From the NCBI RefSeq assembly GCF_002843355.2, contig NZ_PJAI02000013.1, positions 54,939 through 118,938 on the forward strand: a stretch of 64,000 nt of DNA, given 5' to 3'. Shown in pieces: positions 28,442 to 37,841 of the stretch. Made by a program: the position numbers and the translations under genes. Numbering within the stretch: position 1 is the first letter of the stretch; the number at the start of each line of letters is the position of its first letter. The stretch comes from Colwellia echini (lineage in GTDB: Bacteria > Pseudomonadota > Gammaproteobacteria > Enterobacterales > Alteromonadaceae). Under the pieces are notes generated by a model. The model was not told the DNA's origin and did not search any database. It saw nothing but the letters and a program-made list of their open reading frames with translations.

Positions 28442-29156
28442 TAACTTCCTTATCAATTACCCCGTTTTGTCGGCAATATTCATTTGTTTCATTTCAATAT
28501 CTATCTATCAATTAGCAGCTAATCTACAGCAAAAATGGCTATCTATATGGTTAAACCCCATGTTAATAACTATTTTAATATTGGTACCAGTACTAGTGTT
28601 ACTTGATATTAATTATCAACAATACAGTCAAGCTACGTATGTTTTAAATATGATGTTAGAGCCAGCGATTGTGGCCTTAGGCTATCCGCTTTATCAACAA
28701 TTTAGGCAGATACGATTTCATTGGCGAGAGATTATTTCAATTTTAGCGTTAGGAGTAGTAGTGGTGATCAGTATTAGTTTTTTCATGGCAATAATATTGA
28801 TTAAAGCCCCTGAAATTGCAATAGCCCTATCATTAAAATCAGTAACAACGCCGATAGGCATCACCTTAACCGATCAACTTACAGGCGATAGCTCAATTAC
28901 TGCATTCGCTATTATGCTTGCCGGGTTATTTGGCGGCTTACTTGGTCCAACTTGGCTTAACTTTATTGGTGTAACATCGTCAAAGGCTCAAGGTTTAGCT
29001 GTAGGGAGTGCGAGCCATGTTATTGGTACAGCAGTATTAGTAAGAATTAGCGCAGAGCATGGTGCTTATAGCTCTGTGGCATTGATTATATCAGCACTAC
29101 TGACGGCATTAATAAGTCCTTGGTTAGTGCCATTATTACAACAAGTATTAATTTAA
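28434..29156 (+). CDS. lrgB: LrgB/CidB family membrane protein
   Basis: A 240-residue multi-pass protein of the LrgB family. Signatures: LEPAIVALGYPLYQQ, ALSLKSVTTPIGITL, and LAVGSASHVIGTA. Its start codon overlaps the end of lrgA by eight bases (ATGATTAA), indicating translational coupling and partnership with LrgA in the inner membrane. Confidence 0.9.
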   Translation: MINNFLINYPVLSAIFICFISISIYQLAANLQQKWLSIWLNPMLITILILVPVLVLLDINYQQYSQATYVLNMMLEPAIVALGYPLYQQFRQIRFHWREIISILALGVVVVISISFFMAIILIKAPEIAIALSLKSVTTPIGITLTDQLTGDSSITAFAIMLAGLFGGLLGPTWLNFIGVTSSKAQGLAVGSASHVIGTAVLVRISAEHGAYSSVALIISALLTALISPWLVPLLQQVLI

Positions 29157-29278
29157 CGTTAAAATAAAGCGTTAAAATGTCTAAAGAATAGTTGGCAAAA
29201 TTTTGTTAAGCTAGCTAGAGTAACGTCTTCAAGAAATATCAATAACAAAGATATCAACAAAATATATAAGGTACACCC

Positions 29279-30454
29279 GTGAGCGAAAAGTTAGATTTAA
29301 ACGAAATCCGCAAAGAAATAACGCTTTTAGATCAAGATTTATTAGCTTTATTCGCCAAGCGTCGAGCATTAACACTTAATGTGGCAAAGAGTAAAGTACA
29401 ACAAATTCGCCCTATTCGTGATCAACAACGTGAACAAGAGTTGTTAATCCGTTTAATTAAGCACGGTAAAACACTTGGTTTAGACGCTCACTACGTTACC
29501 AATATATTTCAAACAATAATTGAAGACTCAGTGTTAAATCAACAAGCTTATTTACAAAGCTTAGCGAACCCTAACATTCAATCACCTATGGTCAGTGTTG
29601 CATTTTTAGGGGACAAAGGATCTTATAGTTACCTTGCTAGTCATCGCTATTTCTCACGTCGTGCAGAAAAAATTATTGAATCAGGCTGTCAAAGCTTTGC
29701 TGAAATTTTACAACAAGTAGAGTCAGGTCAAGTTGACTACGGTATGCTACCCATTGAAAATACAAGCTCTGGTGGTATTAACGAGGTCTACGACCTAATA
29801 CAGCACACTAGTTTATCTATTGTTGGTGAAATTACCCAACCGATTAAACATTGTTTACTCACTGCGGTGAATACCAGCTTAGATAAAATTAAAACCATCT
29901 ATGCACATGGTCAACCTTTCGCTCAATGTAGTAACTTTCTTGATAAACAAAAAGATATCCGTATTGAATACTGCGACAGTACAGCAGACGCAATGGCACA
30001 AGTAGCAGAGTTACAAGATGCTACCGTGGCAGTAATCGGCAGTGAAGAAGGTGGTCATTTATACAAGTTGCACGCATTAGAACAATCTATCGCTAATCAA
30101 AAAGAAAATCATACCCGTTTCATTTTAGTTGCCCGTAAAGCAGTAGAAGTTGCAGAGCAGATACCCGCTAAAACTGCGATCATTTTAGCTACAGATCAAA
30201 AAGCTGGTGCGTTAGTTGAGTGCTTATTAGTGCTAAAAGAAAAAGGTATTAACATGTGTAAGCTTGAGTCGCGCCCTATTCAAGGACGCCCTTGGGAGGA
30301 AATGTTTTACATTGATGTAGAAGCCAATTTAACAAGTTTCGCGCTGCAAGAAGCCATTAGTGAAATGTCACCCTACACAAACTTTATTAAAGTGTTAGGT
30401 TGTTATCCTATTGAGCATATTACGCCAACGAGTGTGCCGAGTAGTGAACTGTAG
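29279..30454 (+). CDS. pheA: Bifunctional chorismate mutase / prephenate dehydratase
   Basis: A 391-residue P-protein for phenylalanine synthesis. Residues 1-90 form an AroQ chorismate mutase domain (LNEIRKEITLLDQDLLALFAKRR); about 105-285 is prephenate dehydratase (VAFLGDKGSYSYLA, PIENTSSGGINEVYDL, and NHTRFILV with the catalytic Thr-Arg-Phe); the C-terminal ACT domain has KLESRPIQGRPWEEMFYID for phenylalanine feedback. GTG start with AAGG upstream. No leader peptide rich in Phe was found. Confidence 0.97.
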   Translation: MSEKLDLNEIRKEITLLDQDLLALFAKRRALTLNVAKSKVQQIRPIRDQQREQELLIRLIKHGKTLGLDAHYVTNIFQTIIEDSVLNQQAYLQSLANPNIQSPMVSVAFLGDKGSYSYLASHRYFSRRAEKIIESGCQSFAEILQQVESGQVDYGMLPIENTSSGGINEVYDLIQHTSLSIVGEITQPIKHCLLTAVNTSLDKIKTIYAHGQPFAQCSNFLDKQKDIRIEYCDSTADAMAQVAELQDATVAVIGSEEGGHLYKLHALEQSIANQKENHTRFILVARKAVEVAEQIPAKTAIILATDQKAGALVECLLVLKEKGINMCKLESRPIQGRPWEEMFYIDVEANLTSFALQEAISEMSPYTNFIKVLGCYPIEHITPTSVPSSEL

Positions 30455-30475
30455 ATAAAAGCATACCTGTTCGCT

Positions 30476-30531
30476 TAACGATACATTAATAAATAGCTTA
30501 CTAATATATAGCTTAATTTTATGTATCGTTA
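30476..30531. repeat. 11-bp perfect inverted repeat after pheA
   Basis: TAACGATACAT (30476-30486) and ATGTATCGTTA (30521-30531) can form a stem around a 34-base AT-rich loop, 22 bases after the pheA stop. No T-run follows, so it is not a standard terminator; it may stabilise the pheA mRNA end. Confidence 0.5.
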
Positions 30532-30685
30532 GGCCAAGCTAAATTCCTTTAAATTTGATTTAAACAATGTAATCAAGTCTTGAATTCAAGTGATGACTTT
30601 TAACTCCCTTCAAACCTTGCTAGCCTAACAACAATAAAAATGTTATAAATAATGTCATAGCATTACATTGTAATTTAGGCCGTTC

Positions 30686-31294
30686 ATGGTGAATAAAAAC
30701 AACTTATCGTCTCCCCTTTACCAATTCTCTAAGGGCTTTAATAAAGGCTTTACTTTAATCGAGCTTATGGTAACTATTTCTATTGCGGGTATTATAGCGG
30801 CAATAGCTTTGCCAAATTTAAATGTTTTTTTAGTTGATACTCGTGTAGAAAATCAACTCAGTGAAGTCCATCGTTTGCTGATCACAGCAAGAAATACTGC
30901 AATTAATACGGGTTTAAATACAACTGTGTGTCCTTTAGATACAAGCACAATGACTTGTACTAATGATTGGGAAGGTGAGATTTCAGTATTTACTAACAGC
31001 TCAGACACAACTAATAAGCTTGATGATAACGATATACTTATAAAAACCAAAGAAGCTATAGATAACAGTGATGTATTTAAAATATCTAACAATGGTGCGA
31101 TAGTATATGCAGCGACAGGCAGAACAATTAACGCAACGGCAAATAAATTTACCTATTGCCCTAAAGATTATGCAGAAAAGTCAAATGGGATTGATATATC
31201 GACTTCAGGAAGAACTTACATAGGCACATTAAACTCATCAAACAAATATGTTGATAGAAATAGTGCTGCTTTTACTTGTGTAGTTAGCCCTTAA
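30686..31294 (+). CDS. fimT: Type IV minor pilin FimT/GspH-like
   Basis: A 202-residue prepilin. The leader ends at the prepilin peptidase site NKG|FTLIELMVTISIAGIIAAIALP, followed by the hydrophobic spine and a GspH-like domain (VENQLSEVHRLLITARNTAINTG). Four later Cys could form disulfides. It encodes a minor pilin expected to prime pilus assembly with PilV, W, X, E. Unlike the other genes of the cluster it is on the plus strand, convergent with pilE. Confidence 0.88.
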   Translation: MVNKNNLSSPLYQFSKGFNKGFTLIELMVTISIAGIIAAIALPNLNVFLVDTRVENQLSEVHRLLITARNTAINTGLNTTVCPLDTSTMTCTNDWEGEISVFTNSSDTTNKLDDNDILIKTKEAIDNSDVFKISNNGAIVYAATGRTINATANKFTYCPKDYAEKSNGIDISTSGRTYIGTLNSSNKYVDRNSAAFTCVVSP

Positions 31295-31444
31295 TTGGTT
31301 TACATCGACGTTATAATACACACGAAAACATAAAAATTACCTATGAAGAATTAACCTCTAACGAAATACTCTAACGACATAATAGCACTCAAGGTATATA
31401 TTCCCTTCCCCCCCCTTTCCTCTTATATTTAATTACTTCTAAAA

Positions 31445-31480
31445 ATAAAACCTATGAACTTTACGTTAATAGGTTTTATT
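31445..31480. terminator. Bidirectional terminator between fimT and pilE
   Basis: ATAAAACCTAT pairs with ATAGGTTTTAT around a 13-base loop, in the convergent gap between fimT and pilE. A run of eight Cs (31408-31415) lies just before it. Confidence 0.75.
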
Positions 31481-31511
31481 AAATCACTACAGGGTTATAA
31501 AAGTAGGATAC

Positions 31512-31976
31512 TTAATCCCAGCAACCTTCAGGTCCCTTTTGTCCGGCTTGATTAATAGTTAACGGGGCACAACCACTATCATTGGTTGCCTGAGCACCTT
31601 TAGGGGTAGCATTTATAACAAAAGTAACTCCGTCTGCCGATGCAACTTCAATTTCATAATGACCATGTGCAGTATCAATTTTAGTATAACTCTCGCCTAA
31701 TTTTTTCAAGTCTTTCGTATACGTTCGATAATCGACAAAGTATTGCTCTTGTAAATTAGCAAAGCGTAATAGTTCACCTTGTCCTTCTGTTCGATTTGAA
31801 CTCGTGACATATTCTGTATAAGAAGGATATGCAATAGAAGCTAAAATACCTACAATCCCTACAGTGATCATTACCTCAACTAAAGTAAAACCAAATTGCA
31901 TTTTGTTAACTTTTTTATTCAAAGCTTTTCCCTGTTGTTTATCATCCGAACTTATCATTCGCTTTAATTTTACCAT
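31512..31976 (-). CDS. pilE: Type IV pilin PilE-like minor pilin
   Basis: A 154-residue prepilin with a basic leader and cleavage site QFG|FTLVEVMITVGIVGILASIAYPSY. The mature part has the PilE-type QYFVDYRTYT segment and two C-terminal cysteines (SGCAPL, EGCWD) that would close the D-region loop. The leader is long (29 residues from the first ATG); a start at Met7 gives a more usual one. It lies 18 bases after pilY1, at the end of the operon. Confidence 0.88.
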   Translation of the reverse strand: MVKLKRMISSDDKQQGKALNKKVNKMQFGFTLVEVMITVGIVGILASIAYPSYTEYVTSSNRTEGQGELLRFANLQEQYFVDYRTYTKDLKKLGESYTKIDTAHGHYEIEVASADGVTFVINATPKGAQATNDSGCAPLTINQAGQKGPEGCWD

Positions 31977-31994
31977 TACTACTATCCCGCCTTT

Positions 31995-34900
31995 TTAGTT
32001 TTCTGGAATGGTTAAAGATGTTCTCATAGTCTGTAAAGAAAAACCTACAGGGAGTACTTCCTTGCCAACGATAAGATTACCCTCTGTTTCAGATATAGTT
32101 TCATCATCAACTATAGTCTCAACTGTGGTAGAAATTAATGTAGGGGCTCCTAGAAATTGACTACCAATGTGTTTAATTCTATCACCGCGGTTATCTGCAT
32201 CATCACCCCAATCAAACTTTTGAATACCTTGTGCTAGGTCAAGGGCATACAACCAGGCATTACCAGGTTGAACAGAGCAGGTTGTTTCTGATTCAGGCAC
32301 ATAACTAGTAAAATAAACAACATTATTAAGCACAATAGCTTGAGCCGTGTTTTTTTCACCATCTAACGCTAAATCAAAATACCAACCAGATTGTTGACTC
32401 GCCACTAATAAATCGGCCTGCTGCTTAGCTGTTAATATAGGGTAACCTTCAAAAGGATTATCGCTATAATCATATAATTTACTTAACGTAATAGGATATT
32501 CAGCAGGTGCAGTAGTAAAAGTTTGAGTTTTTATGTATCGATCTTTAAGCATAAAAAACTTATCATTAGTTTCACTACTCAACGGATCGCTTTTATCACC
32601 ACTGCCTAATAAAATAGCATCATAGGGGATTTCTTGTTTTATAACATTAGGCTCAGATGTTGTTCCAACGTCATAGGTTTCTAAAAGATAAGTTCTGACA
32701 ATCGTTGGTTGATTAAAAAAGCGTATATCATCACTGTGTGATGTACCAGAAAAGTTTGCAAGTTCAGTAAGTGATACATTAGCAACAGTAGCGTCAGGTA
32801 TATCTACGCGCCAAACTCTACCCCCTGTATCCCCGACATAAAGTCTATCAACTAAACCATCGCTATCACTATCTAAAGTTGCAACGGATGCAGCAATACC
32901 ATTCTTTTTATCTGTATCAACTTTAAGTAAACGTTTACCGGTTGTAGCGCTTACCATATATATTGATGCGCCCGCAGTGTCATCATGCGCATTAATGGTG
33001 TTTGCATCCTTCTTAGTATCATCGTAACCACCACCAAAAACAACGACTAACTTATCTGTTTCAGTAGTATTTAGTGCTGACTTCACAACTTGCGGTGTTG
33101 AGAATGTTAAACCTAACTCACTAAAGTCATCTGTATTTTTTATATGCCACATTAACTTGGGGGCATCAGGGCTAGTTATATCAAGTGCGTAATAGCTACT
33201 ACCTCCTCGTCTAAGCCCAAAAAACAACCAAGCCGTGTCGGTTTCATCAACAATTCCATTTTTATTTTTGTCATTAATATGAAGAGTTATTTCTCCATCT
33301 ATACCGTAAACCTTATTACCTACAGTAATCTCATCATTACGTAATTTTTTAATGTTACTATAAAACTCTTGTGGTAAATATGCCCAACTTTCAACTACCT
33401 CTGTGTCACTTTTATCTTCAAACATATGCAACACACCGGCATTAGTACCAATAACAATACGCGAATTACCGGTACCATAATTAACCACTATAGGTTTAGA
33501 GTGCAATGGGTCACCAAAAACATCAGGTCTAATAGTTGGTATAATGTTATCGACCTTAACATTATCAACATTTATACCCATAGCCCATTTGATGTGATTT
33601 GTTACATCTGTAGTATTTGTAACATCAAATGTAGTTTTTAATCGTTCTTCATCACCAGCATACTTGCTTATTATGTCGCTGGGTTTATCAAATGCAACCA
33701 GAGGTTTATCTGCACCATCAATATCATGAAAAAACTTTCTATTAGCTGTGTCTGTAGCTCTTAACATTTCAGCAACACCGCCTTTATCAACCTCATTACC
33801 ATCAACAGTATCAGACCAAAAGCTTTTTGCGTCTTGTTTAAATTCTCCATTATTATCAATAGCTGCTTTAGACAATGCGTCTACCTGCACACCGTTGCGT
33901 ATTTTATATTTTTTAATATTACCTTGCCATCTTGCAGCTGTTGTTGGTTCAAACACACCATAATACACAGAGTCTAATGTTTGAGTACGATCAAAACTAT
34001 TTGCAGATACGGAAGCAGACGTTAAGGTTCGGCTATCAAGTACGATTTTAACCACAGCTTGCAATGCTGTTTTTAAAGCTTCAGCATCAGAAGCTTGATG
34101 ATACTTACCACCTGCCGGAACAGTATGATAGCCACTTTTTTCTTGTTCTACTTCACCATGACGCGCTGTTTTTTTTAGCAATTCAACAACACTAGTATTT
34201 TCATTAATATTACCAAAGCCTACGGTATGAATTGACACACTTCCTAACACCCCACTCTTTAGCGAGTTACTAATGCTAGTATTAGCATCAGTTTTATCAT
34301 CATTATCAACTCCATTTAGCTTGGTCCAATTTCGAGTTCCCATCCAGCTCCCTAATGCAGCTAAAAAGCTATTCGCAACTTTATCACTATTTTTAGCTCC
34401 CGTTAGGTTTTTAACCCTATTATTAGCATCGGTATCATTTGTCGCTTCTCCATCAGTAATATATATAATGGTAACAGTTTTATCACACTTTATATTTTTG
34501 AAAGGGCTAGTATATTTACCTGTAGTTACAATACTAAGTGGCGTGTTTGTATTTTGAATACCATAATAGACATCACCACCGGAAAGATAACGATAGGTTT
34601 CATAAAGGTTTTCACACAAGGGGGTATGAGATTCTCTTAGTAGGGTATAGTTATTATTTGTATTATCGGTATCATTATCTAAAAGGTCGATTAAAGCAGT
34701 TTTATTTGCGGCTACACTTAAATCTTTGAAACCAGAAATAATTCGCCCACCATTTCTATTATTTTGGTTGTTATTATTAAAAATCTGTAAGGCAAAATCC
34801 ACCTCTGGGTTATCGTTAATCAAATCAATAATAATCTCTCGTGCAACGTGGGACCTTGTATTCGGCGTATTAACACTCCTTAAGCTACTTGGTACAGATG

Positions 34901-35066
34901 TATTATCTGCATAATTATCAGACATAGAGCCTGAGTTATCTAAAATGATAAGCACTGTAGGTCGAGGTGTAGTATCGCTGTCATTTTTAATATATAAGTC
35001 AATATCATCACTTAAGGACTGATTCGACCACGCCATTAAGAGCATTACTAATAAATATTTTTTCAT
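31995..35066 (-). CDS. pilY1: Type IV pilus tip adhesin/assembly factor PilY1-like
   Basis: A 1023-residue exported protein: signal peptide (MKKYLLVMLLMAWSNQSLS), a von Willebrand A domain with MIDAS motif DNSGS at residues 43-47 and a later YITDGEAT, and a C-terminal PilY1 beta-propeller with GLRRGGSSYYALDI. Calcium-loop-like segments NDKNKNGIVDE and DSDSDGLVD are visible. PilY1 works with minor pilins in pilus extension, adhesion and surface sensing. It lies between pilX and pilE as in Pseudomonas-type clusters. Confidence 0.92.
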   Translation of the reverse strand: MKKYLLVMLLMAWSNQSLSDDIDLYIKNDSDTTPRPTVLIILDNSGSMSDNYADNTSVPSSLRSVNTPNTRSHVAREIIIDLINDNPEVDFALQIFNNNNQNNRNGGRIISGFKDLSVAANKTALIDLLDNDTDNTNNNYTLLRESHTPLCENLYETYRYLSGGDVYYGIQNTNTPLSIVTTGKYTSPFKNIKCDKTVTIIYITDGEATNDTDANNRVKNLTGAKNSDKVANSFLAALGSWMGTRNWTKLNGVDNDDKTDANTSISNSLKSGVLGSVSIHTVGFGNINENTSVVELLKKTARHGEVEQEKSGYHTVPAGGKYHQASDAEALKTALQAVVKIVLDSRTLTSASVSANSFDRTQTLDSVYYGVFEPTTAARWQGNIKKYKIRNGVQVDALSKAAIDNNGEFKQDAKSFWSDTVDGNEVDKGGVAEMLRATDTANRKFFHDIDGADKPLVAFDKPSDIISKYAGDEERLKTTFDVTNTTDVTNHIKWAMGINVDNVKVDNIIPTIRPDVFGDPLHSKPIVVNYGTGNSRIVIGTNAGVLHMFEDKSDTEVVESWAYLPQEFYSNIKKLRNDEITVGNKVYGIDGEITLHINDKNKNGIVDETDTAWLFFGLRRGGSSYYALDITSPDAPKLMWHIKNTDDFSELGLTFSTPQVVKSALNTTETDKLVVVFGGGYDDTKKDANTINAHDDTAGASIYMVSATTGKRLLKVDTDKKNGIAASVATLDSDSDGLVDRLYVGDTGGRVWRVDIPDATVANVSLTELANFSGTSHSDDIRFFNQPTIVRTYLLETYDVGTTSEPNVIKQEIPYDAILLGSGDKSDPLSSETNDKFFMLKDRYIKTQTFTTAPAEYPITLSKLYDYSDNPFEGYPILTAKQQADLLVASQQSGWYFDLALDGEKNTAQAIVLNNVVYFTSYVPESETTCSVQPGNAWLYALDLAQGIQKFDWGDDADNRGDRIKHIGSQFLGAPTLISTTVETIVDDETISETEGNLIVGKEVLPVGFSLQTMRTSLTIPEN

Positions 35067-35131
35067 GATTAGTCCTTAACTTTAATACTTAATACGCATG
35101 ATTATTTAATAATCTCGTAGATATAATATGT

Positions 35132-35674
35132 CTAATTTTTTAATAACTGTTGCGCTATTGTGGCATCGACGACAACATTGCTTGTGTTACTTTTTCCATA
35201 CAAGCGCGTTGCTTGAATTTGAAAAACATTGCATTCAATAACTCCCGTAGATGAAGCTACCCTGGCTCGAGGACAGGGAGATTCATCAAATGTAAGGTTA
35301 TTAATTACATCTGCACTTGCTTGTGCTTTTGTAGTTGTGTCTGTTGGTAACAAGTCAGCTGTTTTGTATGTCGACATTGGTTTTAAACCTTTTGTAAACA
35401 GGTTATTGGCTCCAGCCCCTCTTTGTGTATCAATTATTTCATCAATCGCACTTATTGCGGCTTGCGTAGCAACTAACTTTTCAGTGCTAGCACCCGTCAT
35501 TTTCATATCACTTGTCGTATTTTGCATTAATGCCGCGGCAACGCCAGTTAACGCAACAAGAAAAACTAAAGAGACAATTAGTACAACACCTTTTTGTTTA
35601 GATAAAACAGCTGAGTCTAATGAGTTTTTAGGTAATATTTGTTGCTTAAACAATATTTTATTTTTTATTACCAT
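35132..35674 (-). CDS. pilX: Type IV pilus assembly protein PilX-like
   Basis: A 180-residue PilX/PilX_N-type protein with KQKGVVLIVSLVFLVALTGVAAALMQN, the characteristic start of PilX without a classic Glu5-type prepilin motif, followed by TSDMKMTGASTEK. Its ATG overlaps the pilW stop in ATGGTAA, giving translational coupling. Expected minor pilin subunit of the priming complex. Confidence 0.85.
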   Translation of the reverse strand: MVIKNKILFKQQILPKNSLDSAVLSKQKGVVLIVSLVFLVALTGVAAALMQNTTSDMKMTGASTEKLVATQAAISAIDEIIDTQRGAGANNLFTKGLKPMSTYKTADLLPTDTTTKAQASADVINNLTFDESPCPRARVASSTGVIECNVFQIQATRLYGKSNTSNVVVDATIAQQLLKN

Positions 35675-36678
35675 GTGTCTATCTCCGCATTAAATAGGGT
35701 AACCGTTGAGCTAAGTAGTAATCGCCGAAAATTATCATCTGGTGTATAAGGTGCTTGATCTCCTAAAACATAGGTATTTTCATTTTTGTATTTATCATCC
35801 GGTAAAATACTTCTTGCCAAAACATAAACTTTTACAGCCAATATACGGCTATTAGTATTATCCCACTGAGCTGCGGTCATATTTTCGGCTGAAATATAGG
35901 AATTAATCACACCAAAACCTGGTTGAGACGGATCGACCTGGTTACTCACTCCATACATAAAGTATATTCGTTCAATACCATCAACTACGGGCTCATTTAT
36001 CATCTGGGTTGTTAAACGCCATTTCATGAGAACAGGAACCCCTGCTCTTACATAATAAATATGATGCTGATATTGCCAAATCCTACTATTTTTAATTACT
36101 GGAGCTACAGCAACACCAACTGTAGGTATTTTATAAATAGCCGCTTCATCAACATTTGAAATGAAATAAGAAAAACCTACAGGTGGGGATGGTGGCGTCG
36201 CATCTGTTGTATTAAAAGGGTTTGAAATTACTCGTTTAAATTGTATAACATCAGAATTAGCTGCAGCATCACCAATACAACTTATAGCAGTAACCCCGGT
36301 AGGAGAAGACGTTTCTCCCCATAGCGTTCTAAATTGTCCTGTCGCTAAGGGGTAAGTACCATTATTTGTTCCTTCACCAATACACTCAACACCTGCACTT
36401 ACTGGAATTACTCCATTCAGATTACTAGCATTGATTGAGCCACTGTAATCTCCCCAAAAGTTTTGTTGCATTAAGTCATCGGTTATTAAGCTAATAGCAA
36501 AACGTGCATTTTCTTGTAATTCACCATAGTTTGAGGTTTCTTTAACTGTACTTTGCATGCCAATAAAAACACTTGAAACACCAGCTAAAATGACAACACC
36601 AACTGATAAAGAAAGTATTAACTCTAATAAGGTAAAGCCATGTTGATTATTTTTATATTTTTTAAAGCTACTTTTCAT
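35668..36678 (-). CDS. pilW: Type IV minor pilin PilW-like
   Basis: A 336-residue prepilin with cleavage site QHG|FTLLELILSLSVGVVILAGVSSVF followed by TSNYGELQENARFAISLITDDLMQQNFWG, a PilW hallmark. The C-terminal half contains the PilW-type VDGIERIYFMYG. It lies between pilV (43-base gap) and pilX (seven-base overlap). Confidence 0.88.
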   Translation of the reverse strand: MKSSFKKYKNNQHGFTLLELILSLSVGVVILAGVSSVFIGMQSTVKETSNYGELQENARFAISLITDDLMQQNFWGDYSGSINASNLNGVIPVSAGVECIGEGTNNGTYPLATGQFRTLWGETSSPTGVTAISCIGDAAANSDVIQFKRVISNPFNTTDATPPSPPVGFSYFISNVDEAAIYKIPTVGVAVAPVIKNSRIWQYQHHIYYVRAGVPVLMKWRLTTQMINEPVVDGIERIYFMYGVSNQVDPSQPGFGVINSYISAENMTAAQWDNTNSRILAVKVYVLARSILPDDKYKNENTYVLGDQAPYTPDDNFRRLLLSSTVTLFNAEIDTW

Positions 36679-36721
36679 ATTAACCGCACCATTTAGGCAT
36701 TTAAAACTACTGTTCTATTGA

Positions 36722-37309
36722 TTATAAAATAAAGGCATTTACAACTACTTGTCGACGTTTATTATTGTCTCCATCTTCAGCACCTGAAGAGCCACAGTTA
36801 GCTACACCTGTCCCAGAACTGCCACCATCAGCAAGTTCTGTTTTTCCTTGCCAAGAAACAACAACTGTCACCCTATTTCCAACTACATTAATACATCCAA
36901 CACCGTTAACTAAACCGCCTACATCAGTGCCATTTACACCACCACTCTTAGTGCTAGTTCCAATTAAAGCTTGTTCCCATTCATAAACATCATACGATGC
37001 TATCTGAGTTGGAGTACAGGCAGCTGAACAATCTTGTTCAGCTGCATTACCTGCGCCAAATGGACTACCGACCTGATATAGAGCTAAATTATTAGAACTA
37101 TTACCACGCATACGTTCTACAATGTCTTGCGCTAAACTGGAAGCAAGTGAACGTTGCATAGAGTCAAAGCTGCTTTTTTTGGCCACCGCTTGTAATGCTA
37201 CAGCCCCTAATATACCTGTAACTAATATCACAACCGCAATCAAGACTTCCAAAAAAGTCATACCGCGTTGTTTACGTTTTAATTGGTGTAACGTTGAAAT
37301 TTTATTCAT
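36722..37309 (-). CDS. pilV: Type IV minor pilin PilV-like
   Basis: A 195-residue prepilin with site QRG|MTFLEVLIAVVILVTGILGAVALQA, then the PilV-type SLASSLAQDIVERMRGN. First gene of the minus-strand minor-pilin operon pilV-pilW-pilX-pilY1-pilE. Four cysteines in CSAACTP and nearby may form a disulfide pair. Its ribosome site is weak. Confidence 0.87.
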   Translation of the reverse strand: MNKISTLHQLKRKQRGMTFLEVLIAVVILVTGILGAVALQAVAKKSSFDSMQRSLASSLAQDIVERMRGNSSNNLALYQVGSPFGAGNAAEQDCSAACTPTQIASYDVYEWEQALIGTSTKSGGVNGTDVGGLVNGVGCINVVGNRVTVVVSWQGKTELADGGSSGTGVANCGSSGAEDGDNNKRRQVVVNAFIL

Positions 37310-37841
37310 ATTAAATCCAGGTACCGCATATATTCATCTTGCTCAAATTGAGATGATGTAAAAACTTGTTTTTGAATAAAGAAGTAAAAAATTATGGAGT
37401 ATTGGAAAGTGTAATGTCGCGGGGTAAAAAACCTAAACATTTTAAACAGATGAGTATGGAGAGATAGAGAGACTTTGAATAATCTCTCTATATTTTTATT
37501 ATATTTTGATTGCATAATTACCACTCTACCATTCGCATGGTCAAAAATTAATTATACGGATGTACAAACGTGCACAAGCCAATACAACTCATTAGAGTAG
37601 TTTTAATACTTCATTATTATTTTTTTAAATGCGTACAGTGACTACTCACGGTTTATAATCAATAAGCTATAACTGCACCATTCATCTAATTATTCGTCTA
37701 AAATAAGTAGCATAAAAACCAGTATAGATTACGAGTTCGAAATACAAAAACCGACAACTGTACATTAACACTATGCACAATACATTTGCAACAAAGTGTT
37801 AACATAACAAGTTTATTTAACTTTTTTATAATAGATTAAGA
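37310..37841. other. Intergenic region between ispH and the pil operon
   Basis: A 532-base AT-rich stretch, expected to carry the pilV promoter. A hairpin TAGAGAG/CTCTCTA at about 37464-37489 is followed on the plus strand by a T-rich run, but no plus-strand gene precedes it. A 72-codon minus-strand frame ends with a 4-base overlap on pilV; it has no known relatives by eye and is not called. Confidence 0.5.

Noticed and set aside
29157..29278. Phenylalanine attenuator leader before pheA
   Set aside because: No Phe-rich leader peptide and no terminator/antiterminator pair in the 122-base gap.
37306..37524. 72-codon frame overlapping the pilV start by 4 bases
   Set aside because: The overlap is suggestive of coupling, but the product is unlike any known protein and has no clear ribosome site.
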